64,000 nucleotides of DNA from Tenacibaculum sp. (GTDB lineage: Bacteria > Bacteroidota > Bacteroidia > Flavobacteriales > Flavobacteriaceae), in assembly GCA_022448525.1 (NCBI GenBank), contig JAKVCX010000010.1, positions 62,001 through 126,000 on the forward strand, written 5' to 3'. The notes below the pieces were generated by a model. That model was given only the letters and a program-made list of their open reading frames with translations. It was not told the origin of the DNA and did no database searches. Below are positions 53,092 through 61,745 of this stretch, one piece after another (the first letter of the stretch is position 1; every line of letters begins with the position of its first letter). Position numbers and translations under genes: made by a program.

Positions 53092-55131
53092 TTAATTTAA
53101 ATACTCAGTATTAAACTTGTAGATATATCCATCGTATAACATGTAAACATCATTATCTACAACAAAATAACTCGCTCTAAAATAGGACTCTTCATTAGTT
53201 TCTATTATTCTCCATGTGTCAAGCATTGGATCATATTCGTATAAAGATTTGTATTGAAAGTAAACCTTATCATCCAAAACAAATGTTTGTTGAAGCTTAA
53301 GAGGATAATCCATTAACTCATCAGGAATATTACTTTTCCTAGTAATATTGTAAGATTGTGTATCGAATTCCCATAAGTCTAATTTATAATTTCCATATGG
53401 CTGTCCAGAACCTAGATAAATTTTATCTTTAACAACAAAAAAGAAAGGACTTTCTTTACTTGTTTGATATGATGATATTTCAGGAAAATCATCAATTATT
53501 TTTTCCCAAGTATTTTGAGAAATAGAATATCTCCATATATCAGTTTTTGGTGTGTATGGATATCTAACTCCTAATCCTGTATAAATATAATCTCCAATAG
53601 TTACCATAAAACCGTTTGCTCTTTGTTCTCCTGGAAAATTTGCAAGTTCAATCTTTTCGTTAGTGAAAATATTATAACTAAAGAAACCATCAACATCAGA
53701 ACTTACATAATGTTTTATATAAAAATTAGAACCATAATATCCTAGTAAGGTAGAATTATTGAAATAATTTTCATCAGGAGGTAAACTACCTTCAACTTCT
53801 ACCATAGATATTTCAGAAACATCAAATTTCCCCATTTTTCTTGATATACCATGTGCTGACGAGCTATTGGTAATACTATAATAATCTCCCTGAAAATAGT
53901 GAGGTTCTGATGAATAAGTGTGGTTATATGATTCATTTACCATTATCCATGGTTCATCAATACATAATTTATCTGCTGAAAAAATTTCTTCACCTAGGTA
54001 TTCCATAGAAATTTCATTCCCCGTAAAGTCCTTGAATTTTATATATTTACCTAGATTAAACACCAATTTGTTTTTGGTTTTCTCACTAGCAAAAATATAC
54101 CTATCGTTTATTTTTGTAAAGCTACTCTGATTGTTAACCGGAAAATTAGAACCGTATATAATTAATTCATCTTCGAAAGAATAACAAGACTTATTTATGG
54201 CAGAAATTTTTGGCAATAACACCTGAACAGTTCTTGAAACACTTGTTAATTGACTTCTAACAATAAAGGTTGGATTTCGTTCGTGTAATTTTTGTGGTGC
54301 AACTTTAATCAGATTATCTTTTAGTTCAAGAATCTTATATTTATACTCAACTCCATTATAATTAGTAGTGACCATATTATCAAAAGACTTTCTATCAAAG
54401 TTAGCTCCATGAATTTTCAGAGTATCTGAATCCGTAATATATTTAGGTGAAATAGAATCTATTCTAGGTTCAAGCATTGAAAAATCTTCCAACTCTTTCT
54501 CCTGTTTATCATTATTAATAATTTTTATACTCTTGTAAGGTTTTACAGTTTCATAACTCGATTCTGGATAAGGAACTTTAACCTTTATCAATGAATCTGA
54601 TTCAGTCAATGTTACTGCTTTTATTCCTGAGAAAAAAACTTCCGGATTACTTGAAAAGAAAGCCCCCCTAATTACAATAGTATCTGACAATCTAGCCTGT
54701 TTAGGATAATAATCACTTACCACTGGTAAAGCACTACCATTAGAAATAAAAACTCTTTCTGTTCCAAATATTTCCTCTCCATCAATATTTACAAAACAAT
54801 TGAAATAATACTTCTTTCCTTCTATTAAACCATTTCTTATCTCAACCTTATGTTCACCATCAGAAACTCCTTTTTTAAAAATAACTTTTCCAATTTTATC
54901 ATATGTTTGATTCTCTTGCGTAGACAATACAAAACCCAAATTTAAGTCGCTATTAGAATTTCTTAAATCCCCTTTTAAAACAACACCTCCACTACTAATA
55001 TTTTGAGCAGATACACTTTCAACAGTAATTTTTCCCTGCATATTTTCATCTTCATCAGAACAAGAAAAAACAACTGTTATTGATATGATTATAATTAAAA
55101 CTTCTTTAAAATAAAATCGTAATAATTTCAT
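53092..55131 (-). CDS. IPT/TIG- and kelch-like propeller lipoprotein, unknown function
   Basis: A 679-residue predicted lipoprotein. The frame opens at a TTG two codons earlier; I use the ATG at 55131, which a promoter -7 box precedes by 23 bases. The signal peptide ends in VVFSC, and the acidic S-D-E-D-E-N directly after the cysteine is a good match to the surface-export signal of flavobacterial lipoproteins. Residues about 140-310 hold two IPT/TIG Ig-like domains (PVVSDYYPKQARLSDTIVIR, PRIDSISPKYITDSDTLKIH). From about 400 the sequence is a kelch-like propeller (GDYIYTGLGVRY, KDKIYLGSGQPYG, DDKVYFQYKSLYEYDP). The ligand is unknown; surface adhesion or binding is likely. Confidence 0.78.
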   Translation of the reverse strand: MKLLRFYFKEVLIIIISITVVFSCSDEDENMQGKITVESVSAQNISSGGVVLKGDLRNSNSDLNLGFVLSTQENQTYDKIGKVIFKKGVSDGEHKVEIRNGLIEGKKYYFNCFVNIDGEEIFGTERVFISNGSALPVVSDYYPKQARLSDTIVIRGAFFSSNPEVFFSGIKAVTLTESDSLIKVKVPYPESSYETVKPYKSIKIINNDKQEKELEDFSMLEPRIDSISPKYITDSDTLKIHGANFDRKSFDNMVTTNYNGVEYKYKILELKDNLIKVAPQKLHERNPTFIVRSQLTSVSRTVQVLLPKISAINKSCYSFEDELIIYGSNFPVNNQSSFTKINDRYIFASEKTKNKLVFNLGKYIKFKDFTGNEISMEYLGEEIFSADKLCIDEPWIMVNESYNHTYSSEPHYFQGDYYSITNSSSAHGISRKMGKFDVSEISMVEVEGSLPPDENYFNNSTLLGYYGSNFYIKHYVSSDVDGFFSYNIFTNEKIELANFPGEQRANGFMVTIGDYIYTGLGVRYPYTPKTDIWRYSISQNTWEKIIDDFPEISSYQTSKESPFFFVVKDKIYLGSGQPYGNYKLDLWEFDTQSYNITRKSNIPDELMDYPLKLQQTFVLDDKVYFQYKSLYEYDPMLDTWRIIETNEESYFRASYFVVDNDVYMLYDGYIYKFNTEYLN

Positions 55132-55154
55132 TGACAATTTTTTTAATTTTTGTG

Positions 55155-55162
55155 CAAAATTA
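55155..55162 (-). promoter_or_regulatory. Promoter -7 box of the IPT/TIG lipoprotein
   Basis: On the minus strand TAATTTTG matches TAnnTTTG and ends 23 bases before the ATG. Confidence 0.5.
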
Positions 55163-55252
55163 CTAAAAAAGAATAAAGCTTATAAATAAAGAATTAAGGT
55201 AGGTAGAAAAAATGAGTTAAATTCGCTCATAATTCCACTAACTAAAAAGAAC

Positions 55253-55735
55253 ATGGATATTTATACGGCAGATTTATGTGATGATTTTATTGATATGCTT
55301 CAAGTTGCTACTCCAATTGGTTTTAGAGATTATGGCGCTAAAAAGAACTTTCATGGTGAAATTGTAACTGTAAAATGTTTGGAAAAAAATCCTTTAGTAA
55401 AACAAACTCTTAATACAGACGGAACAGGGAAAGTTTTGGTAGTTGATGGTGGTGGATCATTAAAATGTGCGCTTATGGGAGACAACTTAGCCGCAATGGG
55501 AATTAAAAACAACTGGAACGGAGTTGTGATTTTTGGCTGTATTCGTGATAGTAGAGAAATAGCCACCATGGACTTTGGTGTAAAAGCACTGAATACGACT
55601 CCGAGAAAAAGTATAAAAATTCCTGAAGGAGAAGTGAATGTTAAAGTCTCTTTTGCGGATATAGACTTTACTCCTGGTCATTATATTTATTGCGATGAAG
55701 ATGGAATTGTAGTATCAAAAACAAAATTAGTTTAA
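55253..55735 (+). CDS. rraA: RraA-like protein (RNase E regulator / HMG-aldolase family)
   Basis: A 160-residue protein with the RraA signature: GDNLAAMGIKNNWNGVVIFG, CIRDSREIATMDFGVKALNT, and the N-terminal DIYTADLCDDF. In E. coli RraA inhibits RNase E; relatives with the D-x20-R-D motif are class II 4-hydroxy-4-methyl-2-oxoglutarate/oxaloacetate aldolases. Since Bacteroidota do have RNase E/G proteins but also use the aldolase, both roles remain open. A GSCFA gene follows nine bases later. Confidence 0.9.
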   Translation: MDIYTADLCDDFIDMLQVATPIGFRDYGAKKNFHGEIVTVKCLEKNPLVKQTLNTDGTGKVLVVDGGGSLKCALMGDNLAAMGIKNNWNGVVIFGCIRDSREIATMDFGVKALNTTPRKSIKIPEGEVNVKVSFADIDFTPGHYIYCDEDGIVVSKTKLV

Positions 55736-55744
55736 CTTTTAGAT

Positions 55745-56695
55745 ATGAATCTACAAACTCAAATACCTCTTCAGAAAGAAGCTCATCATCAAATTGATTA
55801 TACTTCTAAGTTGTTCCTTTTAGGTTCATGCTTTTCTGAAAACATTGGGAATAAACTTTCATATTTTAAGTTTCAATCTGCTCAAAATCCGTTTGGGATT
55901 TTGTTTCATCCAAAAGCTATTGAACATTTAATTTTAAACTCAATTAACGCTAAAGAATATACAGAAGAAGATATATTCGAATTAAATGAACGTTGGCATT
56001 GTTTTGATGCACATTCTCAGTTAAGCAACAACGGTAAAGAAGAACTGCTTCATAACTTAAATGAAGCTGCAAAAACAACAAAGGAACAGCTTACTCACTC
56101 AACGCACATTATAATCACCTTAGGAACGGCTTGGGTTTACAGATATATAAGTTCTGATATGATAGTTGCAAACTGTCATAAGGTTCCGCAAAAGCAATTT
56201 TTAAAAGAACTGTTATCTGTTGATGAAGTAACTGAAAGTTTAGAAAGTATAACAGCTTTAATTCAATCAACAAATCCTAAAGCCTCTATAATTTTTACGG
56301 TTTCTCCAGTACGACATGAAAAAGATGGTTTTGTGCAAAATCAACAAAGTAAATCGCATTTAATTGCTGGAATTCATAATGTAATCGAACCTAGAAAAAA
56401 CATCCATTACTTTCCTTCTTATGAAATTATGATGGATGAACTACGTGATTATCGTTTTTACAAAGAAGATATGATCCATCCTAACCAAACAGCTATTCAT
56501 TATATCTGGGAAAAGTTTGTGTATAGTTGGTTTAATGAATCTTCCTTATCAACAATGAAAAGAGTTGAAGAAATTCAAAAAGGAGTTACTCACAAGCCTT
56601 TCAATCCTAATTCTGAAGCTCATCAAAAGTTCTTGGACAAACTAAAATTTAAACAAGAGCAGTTACAAAAGGAATTTTCATTTATGGAATTTTAG
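55745..56695 (+). CDS. GSCFA domain-containing protein
   Basis: A 316-residue protein of the GSCFA family, named for the motif seen here as LLGSCFSENIGNKLSYFKFQ (about 29-48). Further conserved parts are NPFGILFHPKAIEHL, HIIITLGTAWVYRY and FTVSPVRHEKDGF, with DMIHPNQTAIHYIWEKF near the C-terminus. The fold is of the SGNH/GDSL hydrolase type (the Ser in the GSC motif and the D-x-x-H in DMIHP), so an esterase or acetyl-esterase activity is plausible. It follows the RraA-like gene, in the same transcript. Confidence 0.93.
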   Translation: MNLQTQIPLQKEAHHQIDYTSKLFLLGSCFSENIGNKLSYFKFQSAQNPFGILFHPKAIEHLILNSINAKEYTEEDIFELNERWHCFDAHSQLSNNGKEELLHNLNEAAKTTKEQLTHSTHIIITLGTAWVYRYISSDMIVANCHKVPQKQFLKELLSVDEVTESLESITALIQSTNPKASIIFTVSPVRHEKDGFVQNQQSKSHLIAGIHNVIEPRKNIHYFPSYEIMMDELRDYRFYKEDMIHPNQTAIHYIWEKFVYSWFNESSLSTMKRVEEIQKGVTHKPFNPNSEAHQKFLDKLKFKQEQLQKEFSFMEF

Positions 56696-56875
56696 AAATA
56701 GAGAATCATCAATATTTTAATTCTTAATAACTTCCATTTTATTCCAATAAATACCTTCCTCATTCTATTTTTCATTTTCTCCTGAAGATTAGTTCAGACA
56801 TTTGAAGTGTTCAAGAAAGCCAAAATTGCTTTTCTAAACATACTTAATTGAAACTAACCTTAAAACTTATATAAA

Positions 56876-57196
56876 ATGGGAAATGTAACATCAACAATTT
56901 ACTCAACTACAGCTAAAGAACCAATGACTCAATTAAACTTTTCTACTGATTTCAACGGAGAATCAGCTGTTGTAAAAGTAGATTTTTTAAAGAGTGGAAG
57001 TGTTGTAACTAGCCAGAGTTATAATTTAGATAACGCTAATCGTATTGCTAAAATTAATTTAGAAGCAACAGATATGAAATCTGAAGGAACATTAACTTTT
57101 GCTGCTGACGGTAATGCAATTGCTTATTCAGGAGTTGGAATTTGGGGGAATGTAACTTCTTTTAGAGCAGAAAACGTTGCCGTTGCTTATAGATAA
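56876..57196 (+). CDS. Small beta-rich protein, unknown (106 aa)
   Basis: A 106-residue protein with no signal peptide and no cysteine. It is almost entirely beta-strand-forming (QLNFSTDFNGESAVVKVDFL, VVTSQSYNLDNANRIAKINL, EGTLTFAADGNAIAYSGVGI) with an alternating polar/hydrophobic pattern, so a beta-sandwich or small barrel is likely. I do not recognise the family. It has about 180 bases of non-coding DNA upstream in which I see no clear promoter box, and its own strong terminator, so it is a stand-alone gene. Confidence 0.55.
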   Translation: MGNVTSTIYSTTAKEPMTQLNFSTDFNGESAVVKVDFLKSGSVVTSQSYNLDNANRIAKINLEATDMKSEGTLTFAADGNAIAYSGVGIWGNVTSFRAENVAVAYR

Positions 57197-57225
57197 GCAC
57201 TAAGCATGTTCATAGTAAGTAAATG

Positions 57226-57254
57226 AAAAAGAGATGCAATTTGCATCTCTTTTC
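57226..57254. terminator. Terminator after the 106-residue protein gene
   Basis: AAAAGAGATGCAA / TTGCATCTCTTTT, a perfect 13-bp stem with a one-base centre. It can also end the convergent rhodanese gene. Confidence 0.88.
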
Positions 57255-57276
57255 TATTTAAACTCTTTTCAAATCT

Positions 57277-57588
57277 TTATAAGTACTGATCAACATTACC
57301 CCAAGGTCCTCCATTGATAATATCAACTCCATGACCTTGTAAAAATTCTGTAGCTTGTCCACTTCTTCCTCCACTTCTGCAAACTGCAATTACGGGTTTA
57401 TCCCAAGATTTAATCTCTTCTACGTTGTTAGGAATTGTATCTAAAACAATATGCTTAGCTCCTTCGCTATGTCCTTCATTCCACTCTGCTAAAGTTCTAA
57501 CATCTAATACAACTGCACCTTTACCTAGGTACTCTTGAATTTCATTTGCCATATTTTTCTTTCTAAATAATAAATTAAATAATTTCAT
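57277..57588 (-). CDS. Rhodanese-like sulfurtransferase
   Basis: A 103-residue single rhodanese domain with the active-site loop CRSGGRS (about residues 72-78, in VIAVCRSGGRSGQATEFL), and the opening AVVLDVRTLAEWNEGHSEGA. It could transfer sulfur from thiosulfate or a persulfide donor. A second ATG at codon 13 (MANEIQEYL) could be the true start, since the first 12 residues are basic and not part of the fold. It begins one base after the stop of the aromatic amino acid hydroxylase gene. Confidence 0.9.
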   Translation of the reverse strand: MKLFNLLFRKKNMANEIQEYLGKGAVVLDVRTLAEWNEGHSEGAKHIVLDTIPNNVEEIKSWDKPVIAVCRSGGRSGQATEFLQGHGVDIINGGPWGNVDQYL

Positions 57589-57589
57589 T

Positions 57590-59347
57590 TTAAACTACTT
57601 GCTCGTTATATATTATAGATAATCCATCATTAATCAAACTAGAATACCCTTCATCTACTTTAAGATTATCTAAATACGCTTTTATTTCGTTTTGAGTGCT
57701 ATAGTTATTTTCTACAGATAACTCATACAATTCTAATGCCAACAACCAATCGTTATTAAACTTATCTTGAACAATACTAAAAATACCTAAAACGGCTTCT
57801 TCCGAAATAGTATTCTCTTCTCTCATTTGTCGAACTTGATCATATAAACCATACAATTCTCGATCAGCATCAGAGTAATTAATTTTATGTGTTTTAGTTT
57901 CAGAAACCTTGCCCAAATCCTCATAAGAACTCACATCTGCTGGACCGGCATATGCTGAAACAATATCTACACCAACAGCCATGTCGTAAATTCCCCAATC
58001 CGGATGGAATAAAACAGTATCGAAATGAGTAACAGTACAATTCTTGAAAGAAATCAATAAGATTCTACCTCTTAAATCTCTTGTTCCTGTAATTACTTCA
58101 CCTTCTACTTTAACACCACCTTCAAATTCTAAACTTACAGTTTTACCTTCATAAATTCCATATGCTTCTAAATCTCTAGGACTCATATTCTCAATTGGAA
58201 TATTAATTCCTTTCAATTTACCAATTGGACTTCCAAATCCTTCTTTATGATAATTTATTCCGTGCCCGATCAATTCTTTGTCACGATTTGAAAGCGCAGT
58301 TCCTCCAGTTGTTTGAATATAAATTGGTTTATTATTTGAATCTGTAATTACATTCGAAAATACTCCTGAAATTTGAATTCCTGTTGACAATTCAATAGTT
58401 CCAAGGTTTTTAGAATCTATAAGTTTCTTAACTCCACTTAATCCACCCTTACGAATTCCCATAGTATTTGCATATTGCTCTAATACTAAACTTAAATGCG
58501 CAAAATCCGGAGTTACAAATAATTGCGGTTGCGGTTTTGTAATATCGAAGGAAACATTTGAAGCATCTAATGTATATGGTAATTTCTTTACTGAATCTTG
58601 CATACACCATTTGCTCTCTCCTATAGAAGATAATAAACCTGCTCCATAAATCTTAGGATTCTCCAATGTTCCGATAAGACCATATTCCACCGTCCACCAA
58701 TGTAAGTTTCTGATTTGAGCCATTTCAGAAAGTTCTCCTATATTATTCTGTAACCACTCAACCTTTTCTTGAGCTTCTTGAATTTCTTTATGAGTAGAAT
58801 TAGGATTTTCTTTTAAAATAGAAAGTAAACGAATTGCTTCATACATTTCATAATCACGAGCTGAAGAAATTGCCTTTGCTCCTATTTCTCCAAATCGTCT
58901 TAAATATTCAGCGTATTCAGGATTAGCGATAATTGGTGCATGACCAGCAGCTTCATGAATTATATCAGGCGCTGGAGTATACTTAATATGATCTATAGTT
59001 CTCATATCAGAAGCAATTACCAATACGTTGTACGCTTGAAATTCCATGAATGCATTTGGTGGAATAAATCCATCAACTGAAACTGCAGCCCAGCCTATTT
59101 CCTTTAAGATTCTATTCATTCCTTCCATTCTTGGAATGGTATCCACAGAAATCCCTGTTTTATCTAGCCCTTCTAAGTAAGAATTATGAGCTACTTTTCC
59201 CAAATAATCAACATTCATTCTCATTACATATCGCCATACAGCTTGATTCTGAGAAGTATATTCATCATACGGTTGCTTCACCACAAACTTGTGCAAATGT
59301 TTTGGTAATTTTTTGGTTACCTCATTAAGCTCAAAGTGAGTTTTCAT
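57590..59347 (-). CDS. Aromatic amino acid hydroxylase (phenylalanine 4-monooxygenase type)
   Basis: A 585-residue pterin-dependent hydroxylase, expected to convert phenylalanine to tyrosine. The iron site is His131 and His136 in IIHEAAGHAPII and Glu221 in WWTVEYGLIG. The catalytic domain spans about 40-320. It is far longer than proteobacterial PhhA (about 260-300 residues): the C-terminal 260 residues are an extension common in Bacteroidota, with no sign of an N-terminal ACT domain. No pterin-recycling dehydratase gene is nearby. The rhodanese gene follows by one base. Confidence 0.93.
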   Translation of the reverse strand: MKTHFELNEVTKKLPKHLHKFVVKQPYDEYTSQNQAVWRYVMRMNVDYLGKVAHNSYLEGLDKTGISVDTIPRMEGMNRILKEIGWAAVSVDGFIPPNAFMEFQAYNVLVIASDMRTIDHIKYTPAPDIIHEAAGHAPIIANPEYAEYLRRFGEIGAKAISSARDYEMYEAIRLLSILKENPNSTHKEIQEAQEKVEWLQNNIGELSEMAQIRNLHWWTVEYGLIGTLENPKIYGAGLLSSIGESKWCMQDSVKKLPYTLDASNVSFDITKPQPQLFVTPDFAHLSLVLEQYANTMGIRKGGLSGVKKLIDSKNLGTIELSTGIQISGVFSNVITDSNNKPIYIQTTGGTALSNRDKELIGHGINYHKEGFGSPIGKLKGINIPIENMSPRDLEAYGIYEGKTVSLEFEGGVKVEGEVITGTRDLRGRILLISFKNCTVTHFDTVLFHPDWGIYDMAVGVDIVSAYAGPADVSSYEDLGKVSETKTHKINYSDADRELYGLYDQVRQMREENTISEEAVLGIFSIVQDKFNNDWLLALELYELSVENNYSTQNEIKAYLDNLKVDEGYSSLINDGLSIIYNEQVV

Positions 59348-59459
59348 AAGTTAAAAATCTTAGGGTTGTTTGTAAGCATAAAAATACTCATTTGAAAATT
59401 AATAAACCTTAAAATTTTGATTTTTGTATATTTACGAGTATCACGTAAAACTTGAAGAA

Positions 59460-60242
59460 ATGAGAAGAGGAGGATTGAAATACAGACTATTAATTGGTTT
59501 AGCAATTGTTGCTTTTGCCTATTTACGAAAATGCAGTCAAAAACAGGAAAACCCATATACTGGAAAAGTACAAACAATTAGTCTTAGCGCACAGCAAGAG
59601 ATTGCTATTGGAATACAACAAGCTCCAGCAATGGCTAATCAACATGGCGGGCTGTATCCAAATAAGGACTATCAGGTTTACATTGATAAAATCGGACAAA
59701 AATTAGTTGATAATTCGATTGCAAAAAAATCAGAATATAAATATGAATTTCATTTACTTAAAGATGAAAGAACTATAAATGCCTTTGCTCTCCCAGGAGG
59801 ACAAATCTTTATCACTTATGCGCTACTATCTAGATTAACCGATAATTCGGGTAGAATAAATGAGGATATGGTTGCCGGAGTTTTAGGTCACGAAATTGGT
59901 CATGTTTTAGGAAGGCATTCTAATGAAAGAATTAGTGAGGCTAATTTTTGGAAATTAATAACCATGGGAGCTTCCGTTGGAGCTGACTTGGGAAGCTTAG
60001 CAAATAGTATAGGACAAAACACTTTACTTAAAAATGGACGAGGAGACGAATTGGAAAGTGATGATTTAGGTGTAAAACTTATGTTGGATGCAGGTTATGA
60101 TCCTAGATATTTAATTAATGTTATGGAAGTATTAAAAGCGGCAGCTGGACCAAATAGAGTTCCTGAGTTTCAAAGCACACATCCAGATCCAGAAAATAGA
60201 ATTCAAAAAATAAAAGAGGCTATTCGAAAATATTCGAATTAG
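59460..60242 (+). CDS. M48 family zinc metalloprotease
   Basis: A 260-residue membrane-linked metallopeptidase. I choose the ATG at 59460; an upstream frame extension would start at an ATG 36 bases earlier that spoils the basic-then-hydrophobic N-terminus (MRRGGLKYRLLIGLAIVAFA). The zinc site is HEIGH (in GVLGHEIGHVLGRHSNERI, about residue 144) with the third ligand in the ELESDDLGVK segment. The N-terminal helix anchors it in the membrane, facing the periplasm. It resembles the BepA/LoiP-type M48 group, which checks outer-membrane proteins. Confidence 0.92.
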   Translation: MRRGGLKYRLLIGLAIVAFAYLRKCSQKQENPYTGKVQTISLSAQQEIAIGIQQAPAMANQHGGLYPNKDYQVYIDKIGQKLVDNSIAKKSEYKYEFHLLKDERTINAFALPGGQIFITYALLSRLTDNSGRINEDMVAGVLGHEIGHVLGRHSNERISEANFWKLITMGASVGADLGSLANSIGQNTLLKNGRGDELESDDLGVKLMLDAGYDPRYLINVMEVLKAAAGPNRVPEFQSTHPDPENRIQKIKEAIRKYSN

Positions 60243-60262
60243 GATTATAAATCATCCTAAAT

Positions 60263-60299
60263 AAAAAAAGCTAATACATTCTGTATTAGCTTTTTTTTG
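60263..60299. terminator. Bidirectional terminator after the M48 gene
   Basis: AAAAAAGCTAATACA / TGTATTAGCTTTTTT is a perfect 15-bp stem with a short loop and T/A tails. It serves the M48 gene and the convergent coiled-coil protein gene. Confidence 0.92.
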
Positions 60300-60319
60300 G
60301 TTTTAACAAAATGTGCAAT

Positions 60320-61153
60320 TTATGCTCCTTTTAGCTTTTTAATAGCCTCTTTTTTACTTTCAATCTCTCTCTCTATCTTATTTAATCTCTTCTCAATTCT
60401 TTCTATAACCGAAGATCGTCTTGCAATAGATTCCTTTGTTAAAGACCCATCAACCTTTGCTGCTTCTAGTTTTTCTTTTTTTCTTTTTAAACCTTCTCTA
60501 CCACTTATTAATATTTCTTCATTTACGCTTATATCATCTTCAAATTCCATGATTTTTTGCCTGTTTTCTTCAGTCAATTTATCCTGGATAGCTTTCTTTT
60601 CAGCTTTTAACTTATTATCAAGTTTAGAAAGCTCTTCATTCTTTTTTCTAAGCGCTTCTTGTTGTCTTTTAAAAGCTTCTTCACTTTCTTTAATTTGTTG
60701 AGCTAATTTTTGTTTTGCTAATGCTAACTTTTCCTCTCTTTCCTTAATGTCTGAATTACTTACCTCTTCAACAACTACATTCTCAACAATCTTAGCTTCC
60801 TTTTTCTCTTCAACAACAATATTTAAACTCTTCTTAAAATCAATTAATTCTTCCTTTTGTTTTGCAATTTTTCTCTCTAAAGAAGAAAGTCTAGATTCCA
60901 CACTTCTAATAATCTTTTCCTTTCTTTCTACTTCTGTTTGAGATATTTTCTTTTTACTCTTGTCTTTTTCTAAACGACTTTTAATTCTTGATAATCCTTT
61001 TACTCCAGAAACTAACATTTCTTCATTTACACGGATTTCCTCCTCTTGCGCTTTTATTTGCTTTTTACTTTCTCTTGAAATTTCTTGAGCAAAAGCAAAG
61101 TGAATATTTAAACACACTAAAATAAGAGCAGGGATAATTTTAAATACTTTCAT
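60320..61153 (-). CDS. Exported coiled-coil protein with internal duplication
   Basis: A 277-residue protein with a signal peptide (about 1-22, ending before QEISRES). The rest is charged and helical. Residues about 37-103 (EEEIRVNEEMLVSGVKGLSR...) and about 205-271 (EDDISVNEEILISGREGLKR...) are clearly two copies of the same unit, with a coiled-coil spacer rich in Lys/Glu/Gln between. No enzymatic motif. It resembles periplasmic helical proteins of envelope function, but no family is recognised. A TTTG-N20-TAAATTTG promoter is about 100 bases upstream. Confidence 0.75.
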   Translation of the reverse strand: MKVFKIIPALILVCLNIHFAFAQEISRESKKQIKAQEEEIRVNEEMLVSGVKGLSRIKSRLEKDKSKKKISQTEVERKEKIIRSVESRLSSLERKIAKQKEELIDFKKSLNIVVEEKKEAKIVENVVVEEVSNSDIKEREEKLALAKQKLAQQIKESEEAFKRQQEALRKKNEELSKLDNKLKAEKKAIQDKLTEENRQKIMEFEDDISVNEEILISGREGLKRKKEKLEAAKVDGSLTKESIARRSSVIERIEKRLNKIEREIESKKEAIKKLKGA

Positions 61154-61250
61154 TTCGTATTATTACTTTTATTAATTCTTTATTTACACAAATGTTTGAA
61201 ACATATTCTCAGAAAAAGTCACAAACACACACTTATTTTTTTGAGGGGTG

Positions 61251-61282
61251 CAAATTTACAAATTAAAAAAAACACAACCAAA
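61251..61282 (-). promoter_or_regulatory. Promoter of the coiled-coil protein gene
   Basis: On the minus strand TTTG (61282-61279) is followed 20 bases later by TAAATTTG (61258-61251), a good match to the Bacteroidota -33/-7 consensus. The start codon lies 98 bases further, so the leader is about 90 bases and begins CACCCC. Confidence 0.7.
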
Positions 61283-61369
61283 TAAAAACCAACAAATATT
61301 ATTTTTCCAGTTTAACTGTAACAATTCTAACCTTTTAACTACCTATAAATAAAATTAAAATTATTTGCT

Positions 61370-61642
61370 ATGGTATTCGGAGGATTTGTATCTGCTATGA
61401 TTAGCAGCCTAAAAAACAACAAAAGAGAAAGAAAAAGTGCTTTTAAAAAAATGAAAGACTATTCTAGTCATTCCACTACAACAGACCATTTGGTTTTTGA
61501 AAATAAGGCTACGAAAGAAGATTTAATTTCAATAAGAACGAAAGTTCGATCTGAAAACAGAAAAAAACTTTTTATTAATGGGATTGGAATTTCTTTAATC
61601 GCTTTAGGAATCACCTATTTCTTAATTCAATTAAGATTTTAG
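61370..61642 (+). CDS. Small membrane protein, conserved in Flavobacteriia (90 aa)
   Basis: A 90-residue protein with a positively charged N-terminal half (LKNNKRERKSAFKKMKDYS) and one C-terminal membrane helix (LFINGIGISLIALGITYFLI). Similar small proteins occur in Flavobacteriia and have been misnamed after a riboflavin synthase subunit in some databases, as I recall; nothing here supports that. It precedes gpmI by about 100 bases. Function unknown. Confidence 0.6.
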   Translation: MVFGGFVSAMISSLKNNKRERKSAFKKMKDYSSHSTTTDHLVFENKATKEDLISIRTKVRSENRKKLFINGIGISLIALGITYFLIQLRF

Positions 61643-61745
61643 ATAAAAAAACTGTTTTAAACTCACTCAAACTCGCAATCGGTTTCGTTAAATTTTGACT
61701 GTAGGTTGTAAATCTTTACTACTTTTACTTTCCAAACGAAATCTA

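Noticed and set aside
60297..60701. A 134-residue plus-strand open frame opposite the coiled-coil protein gene
   Set aside because: It is Ser/Leu/Phe-rich low-complexity sequence produced by reading Lys/Glu codons backwards; the minus-strand frame has a signal peptide, promoter and terminator.
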